From: Hyphomicrobium_B sp001006785
GTDB taxonomy: Bacteria > Pseudomonadota > Alphaproteobacteria > Rhizobiales > Hyphomicrobiaceae
Direction of reading: 5' to 3'
Assembly (NCBI RefSeq): GCF_001006785.1
Contig: NZ_CDHO01000003.1
Span: 248,001-312,000, forward strand
Length of the DNA stretch: 64,000 nt
Shown piece by piece: positions 52,145 through 59,488 of the stretch (position 1 is its first letter; the number at the start of each line of letters is the position of its first letter). Under the pieces are notes generated by a model, which did not search any database, was not told the DNA's origin, and saw only the letters and a program-made list of their open reading frames with translations. Both the position numbers and the translations under genes were made by a program.

Positions 52145-54733
52145 TTAGTCGGAGGATTCCAGAAGCTCGACGAGCGCACGTGCAATATTTTCTATCGTGT
52201 ACGGCTTCTGCAGAACCTGCCGCGCGCGATGCTCCATCGGCAGCGAAGCCTGCTCGCCATAGCCACTCGCGAATATGAACGGTACGCCGAGTTCCTGGAG
52301 ACGATCAGCCACGGGAAAGCTCGTCCGATCTCCGAGATTGATATCGAGCACGGCTAACGAAGGCGTCTCGGATTCGAGATAATCGAGCGCTCCCTGCGTT
52401 GTTGCATGAGTGATGACCGTGTCAGCGCCAAGCCTTGTCAGGATGTCTTCCGCATCCAGCGAGATGATGAGGCTATCCTCAACCAGCAACACGCTTCGAT
52501 TTGCTAGAAATTTCGGCGGCGGCTCGACAGGATGTCCTGGCGCCGGGCGTGCGAACTTAATCGCCTTGCCAGCGAACGACTTCGCTTCGGAGACATGCCG
52601 CGCCGGAATGATGAAATCGGCCTCGAACCCGGTTTCGCTGTATCGCGCCTCCGCGCTTCCTCCGAGATCGTAAGGAACTGAGCGCTCGATGATCGTCGTG
52701 CCGAACCCCTTACGCTGCGGAGGGCGCACGGGTGGACCACCGTATTCGCGCCACGCCACGACGAGATCGCGAGCGCCATTGCGATGCCACGTCATTTCCA
52801 CGCGGCCGTTGGTCGTCAGGCTTCCGTATTTTGTCGAGTTCGTAACAAGCTCGTGCACCACCAGCGCCATCGCCGAATAAGCTTGCGGGTTGAGCAGTAC
52901 AGGAGGGCCGCCGCCGCCTATACGGTCGGCACCTGCCGAAATCGCCGCAGACTCCGCATCCACGAGAGCTTGCAGCGGAGCCGGACCCCAATGATCGTCA
53001 GTAATCTGATTATGTGCGCGCGCGAGAGCATGAATACGCCCATCGACGAGCTGCACGAATTTCGCCACCGCCTCATCGTCGGGCTGCGATTGCCGGATCA
53101 ATCCGCGGATGACGCCAAGGATATTGCGAACGCGATGATTGAGCTCCGCGATGAGCAGCTCCTGACGCGCACTTGCCTGATGCCGCTCCGCGGCTGCCTC
53201 GTCTGCAAGACGCAGAACGACCTCGATGAGCGTCGCACGTAATGTTTCAGCAACGCGCATTTCTGACGACGTGAACGGCTTCGAGCGACCTTCGACAAGC
53301 TCCTTCCATTCCGCGAAACTTTCGCGCGGCGTGAGGCGCGGACCATTCGGTCCGTAAACAGCAGGCTTATGCGGGTCACCGGCCCAGCGGACGGAGCGGA
53401 CCATCTCGGAGCGAAATAGAACCACATAATCCCGCGGCGACCGCGAGATGGGAATTGCCAGCAACCCGGCGACACCGTTGCTATCGATCGCGCTAATCAA
53501 TGAGGTGATCTGATCTGTCGCGAAAACCTTTCCGGCAGCCGTACCGTTCAGCGCGCGAACGATCTGCCGGAAGGCTTCCGTCGACGGCGTGATCCCGGAA
53601 AACGCGTAACTGCCGTTGATCCACACGCCGACCCCGTCCGCCGGAATTGTGTTTGTGAGGATGTCGGCGAGCCAGTCCGGATCTTTGAGAAGAGTTTCAT
53701 CAGACGCAACGGCGCCCAACAGCTGATCCGAAATATCGCGCGCCCGACGCTCGTATTCGACGATCGCGCGTCGCTCGCGGCTTTCGAGCCGCATGGCAAA
53801 CATCTGCGCGAAGAGTTCGCTCACCGAGCGCATCTGAAAGTTCGGAACCATCCGGGAATAATGATGGCATGCAAACAATCCCCAAAGTTCGTCATCCACG
53901 ATGATCGAGATTGAGAGCGATGCGCCGACGCCCATGTTCTTCAGATATTCGATGTGGATCGGCGAAACGGACCGCAGCATCGACAGGGAAAGATCCATCG
54001 GCCTTCCGAACTCGTCGAGTTCAGGCGTGATCCTGACCGGCACGGCGCCAACATCAGCGATAATGCGCAGCAGGTTTCGACGATAGAGCGCCCGAGCTTG
54101 CTGCGGAATATCGCTCGCTGGATAGTGCAGACCTTTGAACGATCCAATTCCGCTCTTGCAGGCTTCGCCAACGACTTCGCCCGATCCGTCCGTATCGAAC
54201 TTATAGACCATGACGCGATCGTAACCGAGCAATGCCCGAACCTGGCGCGCACCTTCGCGGTAGAACGAAGTAAAATCCGGCGTCTGGTCCAATCGCGCCA
54301 TCATCGTGCGGACGGTGCCGGTGATGTCCTTAGGCGGTTCGTTGCCGGCCTCAGCTTCGACAACGATGTAAGCGCCGGAAATGTGGACAGCGACGTCGAA
54401 GAACCGGTCCTTGATAAGCTCGCATGCGAAGAGTCGTTCTATGGAATCGGCTCCACGCAGCAGACTGACCCGGTTGCGAAGGTCATGCAGCGCGCGCGAA
54501 GGTAGGAACTCCGCCAACGGGTGACCAATCATGTCGGTCGCCCGGCAGCCAATGAAATCGGAAATGTTCTCGGATGCCCGAGCGACGATCCAATCCGTCG
54601 TTACCGCGAACAAAAAGCCGATAGGCTGAACGGCCCCCAGCATGTGGATGGGCTCGCGGTCGCAATTTGTGAGATCGACTTGAAGATCCGAGCTGGGCAA
54701 GAAAATTGCTCGCGTTTGTGTACGATGATGCAC
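52145..54733 (-). CDS. bphP: Bacteriophytochrome histidine kinase with C-terminal receiver domain
   Basis: An 862-residue red/far-red photoreceptor. The biliverdin-binding Cys is at position 24 (DLTNCDREPIH), as in Deinococcus BphP. The PAS domain is followed by a GAF domain with the chromophore motif YPASDIPQQAR near residue 205. The PHY domain has the tongue motif PRESF. Then comes an HWE/HisKA_2 kinase (phospho-His in ELNHRVRNILGVIRG near residue 535) with an ATPase domain that includes a Trp-x-Glu-like WREYGGP, and a receiver domain (VEDSLIISLDAEDIL, phospho-Asp in LDINLGD near residue 800). The start is GTG 54733, the only fit before the Cys. Confidence 0.95.
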   Translation of the reverse strand: MHHRTQTRAIFLPSSDLQVDLTNCDREPIHMLGAVQPIGFLFAVTTDWIVARASENISDFIGCRATDMIGHPLAEFLPSRALHDLRNRVSLLRGADSIERLFACELIKDRFFDVAVHISGAYIVVEAEAGNEPPKDITGTVRTMMARLDQTPDFTSFYREGARQVRALLGYDRVMVYKFDTDGSGEVVGEACKSGIGSFKGLHYPASDIPQQARALYRRNLLRIIADVGAVPVRITPELDEFGRPMDLSLSMLRSVSPIHIEYLKNMGVGASLSISIIVDDELWGLFACHHYSRMVPNFQMRSVSELFAQMFAMRLESRERRAIVEYERRARDISDQLLGAVASDETLLKDPDWLADILTNTIPADGVGVWINGSYAFSGITPSTEAFRQIVRALNGTAAGKVFATDQITSLISAIDSNGVAGLLAIPISRSPRDYVVLFRSEMVRSVRWAGDPHKPAVYGPNGPRLTPRESFAEWKELVEGRSKPFTSSEMRVAETLRATLIEVVLRLADEAAAERHQASARQELLIAELNHRVRNILGVIRGLIRQSQPDDEAVAKFVQLVDGRIHALARAHNQITDDHWGPAPLQALVDAESAAISAGADRIGGGGPPVLLNPQAYSAMALVVHELVTNSTKYGSLTTNGRVEMTWHRNGARDLVVAWREYGGPPVRPPQRKGFGTTIIERSVPYDLGGSAEARYSETGFEADFIIPARHVSEAKSFAGKAIKFARPAPGHPVEPPPKFLANRSVLLVEDSLIISLDAEDILTRLGADTVITHATTQGALDYLESETPSLAVLDINLGDRTSFPVADRLQELGVPFIFASGYGEQASLPMEHRARQVLQKPYTIENIARALVELLESSD

Positions 54734-55068
54734 AAAACGCGCTTCATTCGGTCACGGTTCCAGACGTAAGTTCCGGCCGTCCAACTAACGTTATTCTTTA
54801 GCGCGCACGAACAAGATTACCGCAGCACGTGTTGACGGCACAAGCAAACTTCGCGACGTTCCGTCACGCAATAGCGTCATGCGATTGTTTAGTTTCTAAG
54901 ATTTTATTGTTGGACGCTTCCCGAAACGCATCGTACACATCGCAACGCGTTTCGCGTCAACAAATAAAGAAAAGAAGAGGCTCTACGGCAGCCTCAGGGA
55001 CGAAACGAATTCCAAGGGAGCGAGAAAGCGCGCGGGTGAGACTTTGCTGACACGTGAAGGAGCACCCC
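54734..55068. other. Intergenic region with divergent promoters
   Basis: About 335 bases between the bphP start and the next plus-strand gene. It is AT-rich in its middle (54890-54970). No coding frame is convincing. It should contain the bphP promoter. Confidence 0.4.
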
Positions 55069-55377
55069 TTGGTTCGTCAATTTCCGCCTCTCGTCGAGAG
55101 GATCAGCCGGGCTCTTTGCCAAGCGAACGGCAAGCCCACTGACGCCCGGTTTAAAGGCAAGCCGATGTGGCAGACGTTCCGGCGCGACGCGCAAGCCGCG
55201 ATCGACGGTTCGGGCGTCGACGAGCTGGTGCACACGGTCCGCAGCATCATCGATGAAAAGCGCGTCTCTCCCGCGGTTCGGGCCGAGCTTGCTGAAGCGT
55301 TGTCGCAATTTGAAGGCGAAGGCGAGAACGGCATGATGCGCTATGACCATGAGCAGAACGAGTTCTTGCGCTGGTAG
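55069..55377 (+). CDS. Small hypothetical protein
   Basis: About 102 residues, beginning near LVRQFPPLVERISRALCQANGKP. The start is uncertain: TTG 55069 has AAGGAG six bases upstream, while GTG 55054 lies in front of that sequence. The protein is mixed helical, without Cys-rich motifs, signal or membrane segment, and ends DHEQNEFLRW. No family is recognised, and no neighbour is close enough for an operon. Coding status rests on composition and ribosome site only. Confidence 0.55.
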   Translation: MVRQFPPLVERISRALCQANGKPTDARFKGKPMWQTFRRDAQAAIDGSGVDELVHTVRSIIDEKRVSPAVRAELAEALSQFEGEGENGMMRYDHEQNEFLRW

Positions 55378-55688
55378 GCAGGCGGCCTGAACATTCGGGC
55401 CTTCTCGTCCCTCTCGATGGGGATCAAGGTGGGCGCGGTCCTGCCGAACGTGCGCGATCGCCCTCCTCTCTCGCTTGGTGCGAAATTTTTCACCGGAACT
55501 CGATGCCTCCTTGCGCGTTATCGACACGCAGATCGTCTTCTCATACCCCGTGCGATTTTCACGATCTTAGGCGGTGCTAACCCGCTGACTATTGGATCGC
55601 ATGGCGTCTCGCGCCAATGCCGCGACTCGCGTTCTGCAGCATGACAGCAGCTTGTTCGCTGCGCATTCCGATCAACCGAGTGTCTGAT
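55378..55688. other. Region without a recognised gene
   Basis: About 310 bases between two small plus-strand hypothetical genes. The frames in this stretch show no similarity to known proteins. Confidence 0.35.
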
Positions 55689-55949
55689 ATGTGGGACTAT
55701 CCCAAGAGCGCGAAGCACCGCGCGTTCATCGACGAGCTTCAGGCGAAGCACGAGCGCGAGCTTGCAAAAGTCCGCGCTGCGGAAAAGAAGCAGGCTCGTG
55801 CGGCAGACGGCCAGCAGGCTCTCGAAGAGATAAAGGCTCAGAGCGCAGCGACGCGAGAAAAGACGGCGCGGCTCCGTGCTGAACGCTTGGCGCGTGCAGC
55901 GGAAAATCTCCTGGAAAAGCGCGCCAAGGCGGTTCGGAAGAAAAAATAA
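55689..55949 (+). CDS. Small charged helical protein
   Basis: An 86-residue protein MWDYPKSAKHRAFIDELQAK followed by a long Lys/Arg/Ala/Glu-rich helix (VRAAEKKQARAADGQQALEEIKAQ, then TREKTARLRAERLARAAENL) and a Lys-rich end (AKAVRKKK). It is probably coiled coil and may bind nucleic acid. No domain is recognised. ATG 55689 has no strong ribosome site, so the start and even expression are uncertain. Confidence 0.5.
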   Translation: MWDYPKSAKHRAFIDELQAKHERELAKVRAAEKKQARAADGQQALEEIKAQSAATREKTARLRAERLARAAENLLEKRAKAVRKKK

Positions 55950-56019
55950 AGCTTCGATTTTTCTTACGTTGCTCGAAGGCGGTTAGCCCGCGCTTCGAGA
56001 ATAGAGTGTGCGCCGGCAA

Positions 56020-56184
56020 TCACCTCAGCGGCGCGCCGCTGTGCGTAAGCGCCATGATGACCAGCAAGACAAGCACGACTGCGAGAACGCCGGATGGACC
56101 ATACCCCCAATCTCGACTGTATTCCCAACGCGGAAGCGCCGCCAAGAGCGCAAGCAGAATGATGACGAGCAGTATCGAACTCAT
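56020..56184 (-). CDS. DUF3309 small membrane protein
   Basis: A 54-residue protein with two hydrophobic helices joined by WEYSRDWGYGPSG, the hallmark of DUF3309. Members are common in proteobacteria and often lie in stress-responsive gene groups; no function is known. ATG 56184 (MSSILLVIILLALL) follows GAGGAG at the right distance. It is 10 bases behind the PhnA-like membrane protein gene, so it is the last gene of a four-gene minus-strand unit. Confidence 0.88.
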   Translation of the reverse strand: MSSILLVIILLALLAALPRWEYSRDWGYGPSGVLAVVLVLLVIMALTHSGAPLR

Positions 56185-56194
56185 CGAAATCTCC

Positions 56195-57091
56195 TCAGAC
56201 CTGAAGGTTTTCGTCGCGATGCCGCCCGCCGATGATACCAGCGAACCACGCAAGGATGCCGGCCAGCAATGACACGACCACGAACCACGTCGTGACGGAG
56301 GCCGCTATCTTCCGCGCCTGATCAGCCGTCTCTTTGGCTGTCTGCACTGTCTTATTGTAGGCCTCGTTCGCTTCCCGGATCATCTGATCCACGCGCGCCT
56401 TGGCTTCCGGTTCGCTGATCCCGGTCTGCCGGGCGACAACTCTTTCGAGATCCATGCGATCGGCGGGAGAAAAACTTCCAGCCGCGATGCTGTGCGTGAC
56501 GATACGGGCGACTTCCGATTTTGCATCGTTACCCTGCCCGGGTGCGCCTCCCGGCGCATTGGCAGTCGTTGTTCTCAACGCACGGTCGACGTAGTAGCCG
56601 ACGAAGTCGCCGGCCTGATTGGCTGAAGCCTTGACGCTTTCCGAAAGAACTGGACCTGCGGCCTGCGCCGCAACAGTTGCTGTTCTGCCGACGCCCGACG
56701 CAACGATCGAACTCGCGAGGAAGGTCGTCAGCAACAGGCCGAAACCCCAGACGATCAACGCATTCAAGCCGTCTCGATTGGAGCGCTCGTCGACTGACGC
56801 ATCGAGCGCTGGCTTTCGTAAGCGGCCCACGACATATCCGCCGACTGCGCCGGCATATAATGCGGTTATTGCAAACCACGCGGCGCCGGCAGCCGTCATC
56901 GCCGACGGCGATGGGTTGTCATAGCTCCACGGAGAAACCGCCGCGAGGCCGAGAGCGACGCCAGCCGCTCCGAGCAACATGCTGCTTGCCGAGGAGATCG
57001 CCGTAGCCCCGAAGATCGCAGGCCAATCTACGTACTTGGTTTCGTCCTCAGAAAGAACGGCCATAGGACTGTCCAGTGGTGTCATTGCCAT
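56195..57091 (-). CDS. PhnA-like membrane protein
   Basis: A 298-residue membrane protein. It has four hydrophobic segments: AIFGATAISSASSMLLGAAGVALGL near residue 30, AAWFAITALYAGAVGGYVVG near 75, LIVWGFGLLLTTFLASSIV near 115, and ATSVTTWFVVVSLLAGILAWFAGIIGG-like near the C-terminus. A long soluble loop contains a Gly/Pro spacer (ANAPGGAPGQGND). Such proteins are often annotated PhnA-like, but are not the phosphonate enzyme. The start ATG 57091 is used. It lies between a 22-residue peptide gene and DUF3309. Confidence 0.75.
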   Translation of the reverse strand: MAMTPLDSPMAVLSEDETKYVDWPAIFGATAISSASSMLLGAAGVALGLAAVSPWSYDNPSPSAMTAAGAAWFAITALYAGAVGGYVVGRLRKPALDASVDERSNRDGLNALIVWGFGLLLTTFLASSIVASGVGRTATVAAQAAGPVLSESVKASANQAGDFVGYYVDRALRTTTANAPGGAPGQGNDAKSEVARIVTHSIAAGSFSPADRMDLERVVARQTGISEPEAKARVDQMIREANEAYNKTVQTAKETADQARKIAASVTTWFVVVSLLAGILAWFAGIIGGRHRDENLQV

Positions 57092-57101
57092 CACGACCTC
57101 A

Positions 57102-57170
57102 TCAGAAAAGAAGGTAAAGAAGAATAATGATCGGTATCGGAATTCCGATAAGCCAAAGCAGAATGGGCAT
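57102..57170 (-). CDS. 22-residue membrane peptide
   Basis: Reading minus from ATG 57170 gives MPILLWLIGIPIPIIILLYL followed by LF and a TGA at 57104-57102. It is almost purely hydrophobic, with a Pro-Ile-Pro kink. GAGG stands seven bases upstream, and the ATG is two bases behind the stop of the DUF4142 gene, so it is translated in the same operon. Similar tiny Ile/Leu/Pro membrane peptides exist in related bacteria; no function is known. It is too short for normal gene callers. Confidence 0.65.
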   Translation of the reverse strand: MPILLWLIGIPIPIIILLYLLF

Positions 57171-57172
57171 GA

Positions 57173-57682
57173 TCAATCCTCGGCTGGTATTTTGGTCTGC
57201 AGGGACTTCGCCATGTCGAGATGATGCTCGAGAGTGGGCAACGTTCTCTCAGCAAAGGACTTCAGCGAAGGCGTTGGACCGTTTGCTGCATAATCCTTGA
57301 ACGTCGCGACTGCGTCTTGGTGAGCCTCAACCTGAGCCTGCACATACGCGTGATCGAAGCCCTTTTCCGTCGTGAACAATCTGAGCTGTGCGTATTTCGC
57401 AGTGTGGCTGACATCCAGAGAGTCAGACGGCGGCGCAATGTTGGCCTGCGCCAAGCTGGCCTTGAAGTCAGCGCCCGCTTTCGTGTGATCATCGATCATC
57501 TGCCGGGCGAACGTATTGACGAGAGCCGCTTTACCGTACTTCAGCGCAAGCCCGCTCGTATCGATTTCAAACTTGTTGGAAACCGCAACCTTGTCGACGA
57601 ACGTCTTGGTTGCTGGCGGAAGATCGGCCGCGATGGCGGAGGTCGCGAATATGCAGAGATAAAGCGAGAGAAGACGGAACAT
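57173..57682 (-). CDS. DUF4142 periplasmic protein
   Basis: A 169-residue exported protein with a Sec signal peptide (MFRLLSLYLCIFATSAIA). The mature domain is DUF4142, a ferritin-like helical bundle: ALKYGKAALVNTFARQMIDDHTKAGADFKA and then AYVQAQVEAHQDAVATFKDYA and LPTLEHHLDMAKSLQ, with His residues in typical positions. Its function is unknown; members occur widely in stress-related operons. It is the first gene of the unit with the micropeptide, PhnA-like and DUF3309 genes. Confidence 0.85.
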   Translation of the reverse strand: MFRLLSLYLCIFATSAIAADLPPATKTFVDKVAVSNKFEIDTSGLALKYGKAALVNTFARQMIDDHTKAGADFKASLAQANIAPPSDSLDVSHTAKYAQLRLFTTEKGFDHAYVQAQVEAHQDAVATFKDYAANGPTPSLKSFAERTLPTLEHHLDMAKSLQTKIPAED

Positions 57683-58139
57683 GGCTGGACCTTCTGGCTG
57701 GTCTTCGCTTAGCCCAACTCTCGGAGGTGACCGTTGTTCCCGCGATATGTTTAAGAGACCCGACGAACGAAATCGCGAATGCTGCCACGCCGATCATCTG
57801 GAACGGTGGCACCGCGCGCTCAGTAAGAGTGCCGTAGAGCCTGAACTCAAATTTACTCCGGGCTCGGCATGCTTCGGCTGTGCTGAAACGCTGCCGGCAT
57901 CCGGCTTTGCCATCGGCGTTCGCTCGACCGAGCCTGAATAGCCCGACGCTAGTTCCGCCTCACCGCGTGAACGCTCTTCAAAATTTGCCGTTTCCGAGCG
58001 AAACCAGCCTCGCAATCGCCTCCGTTTCTACCTTCCACCTGCGACGGCTGGCCGTTGAGCTTTGAAGCGTGCTACTGCGGATTCCCATAGATTCTAACTT
58101 AAAATCTCGAGTTTCCGCTCAAGCCCAACGCGGATGGAG
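57683..58139. other. Intergenic region without a recognised gene
   Basis: About 457 bases between the start of the DUF4142 gene and the end of the DUF6894 gene. Frames here have no similarity I recognise. It should contain the DUF4142-operon promoter; no clear sigma-factor motif was found. Confidence 0.4.
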
Positions 58140-58544
58140 TCAGGCGATTTCGTCCAATCGCTGTTTGATCTCTCGGACGACATTTCGAACATTGGCGGCG
58201 ATGGCTCGAGCCTCAGCGACGGTTGCCATTGAACGATGATAAGACGGAATTGGAAATGTATCGCCGAGCAGATGGCGTCTCAACGAGGTCGCAGTATAGG
58301 AATTGGCAATTGGCTCAAAGACGACTTCATAAAACAGAACTTGCGCAAGAATGGTCCCCGCAACGTCCCGTACATCGATCCGCCAGTCTGCTCCGACATT
58401 GCCACCACGCCGGATTTCCTCAATAATAATATCGGACGCAATCGTTCTCGCCTCGGCTCGCGCTGCCTCGATATTATCGAATTCAGCACCTTCGGCGTCG
58501 GCGAGCCTCTGCAGCCCCATGATTATGTCGAAGAAGATCAGCAT
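58140..58544 (-). CDS. DUF6894-like small protein
   Basis: A 134-residue protein. Its first part has the DUF6894 pattern: (MLI)FFDI, AEGAEFDNIEAARAEARTIASDIIIEEIRRGG, WRIDVRDVAGTILAQVLF. The second part (residues 75-134) is an extra helical extension (SMATVAEARAIAANVRNVVREIKQRLDEIA). DUF6894 proteins are abundant in Rhizobiales and have no known role. It stands alone with a start at ATG 58544. Confidence 0.75.
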   Translation of the reverse strand: MLIFFDIIMGLQRLADAEGAEFDNIEAARAEARTIASDIIIEEIRRGGNVGADWRIDVRDVAGTILAQVLFYEVVFEPIANSYTATSLRRHLLGDTFPIPSYHRSMATVAEARAIAANVRNVVREIKQRLDEIA

Positions 58545-58692
58545 CCCGGCAGTGTCCGCAACTATTGTGGGAGTTAACAGTTAGATTTTAGTCCGCTTTC
58601 CGACCCACATCATGACATCCAGTGAGAAACACGGTACGCTTAGGTACACTCTGATTGCGTGACGGCCATTATCGCGGGAGGAGATGAAGGCC

Positions 58693-59418
58693 ATGAAAAA
58701 TGCTGCCCGTCTCAATTCTCGTGGAAACCTTATCTTATCCAGTCTTAGCCTTGCCGATTACGAGCTTTTGGAGCCGTATCTCGAGACCGTCCAATTTCGC
58801 GCTCGCGATTGCCTTGAGCAGACAAATAAAAAGGTCGAGCGCATCTATTTTCCCTATCGGGGATTGATATCCGTTATCGCGGTCAGCCAAAACAAGCGCC
58901 ACGAATCCGAAGCCGGCATTATCGGATGGGAAGGAATGACCGGTGCCTCCGTTGTTCTTCGAAGCGAACCTGCATTGACGAACGTCTTCGTGCAGATACC
59001 GGGTGACGGACGTGCTGTTCTGGCCGGCGATCTTTCGATGCTTATGGCGATGAGTTCGACGCTCAGGGATGCTTTCCTGAAACATATTTACGTGTTCTTG
59101 ATTCAGGCCGCCAACACCGCTTTGGCGAATGCGCGCGGAAGGCTCGATCAGCGCCTCGCCCGCTGGCTGCTGATGGCCGATGACCGGGTGCCGGGCGACG
59201 GCCTTCATCTCACGCACGAATTCCTCGCCTTCATGCTCGGAGTACGGCGCGCAGGCGTGACGATTGCCCTCCAGCACCTCGAAAGCCAAGGACTGATCTG
59301 CAATTCGCGAGGGCATATCCGGCTGATCAACCGGAGCGGCCTTGAACAGTGTTGTGACGGTCTGTATGGCGTCGCTGAACGGGAGTTGAGCCGGCTGTTC
59401 GCACCACGCTACGGCTGA
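58693..59418 (+). CDS. Crp/Fnr-family transcriptional regulator
   Basis: A 241-residue regulator from ATG 58693 (GGAGGAG upstream; ATG 58684 sits too close to it). The cNMP-binding-like domain covers about residues 15-130 (DYELLEPYLETVQFRARDCLEQTNKKVERIYFPYRGLISVI). The C-terminal HTH_Crp_2 contains LTHEFLAFMLGVRRAGVTIALQHLESQGLI. The Cys clusters of Fnr are absent. It is upstream of the CheB-CheR gene by 70 bases on the same strand, so it may control that signalling region or itself. Confidence 0.9.
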   Translation: MKNAARLNSRGNLILSSLSLADYELLEPYLETVQFRARDCLEQTNKKVERIYFPYRGLISVIAVSQNKRHESEAGIIGWEGMTGASVVLRSEPALTNVFVQIPGDGRAVLAGDLSMLMAMSSTLRDAFLKHIYVFLIQAANTALANARGRLDQRLARWLLMADDRVPGDGLHLTHEFLAFMLGVRRAGVTIALQHLESQGLICNSRGHIRLINRSGLEQCCDGLYGVAERELSRLFAPRYG

Positions 59419-59488
59419 GAATAACGCAAGATTTTCGCCTGACGACGCGTTATGATAGAAGCATTCCAAAGAATTCAGCGCAAACGTC

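Noticed and set aside
55972..55999. CTCGAAG / CTTCGAG hairpin behind the small charged protein gene
   Set aside because: The stem is only seven bases with a 14-base loop and no T-tract, so it is too weak to call a terminator.
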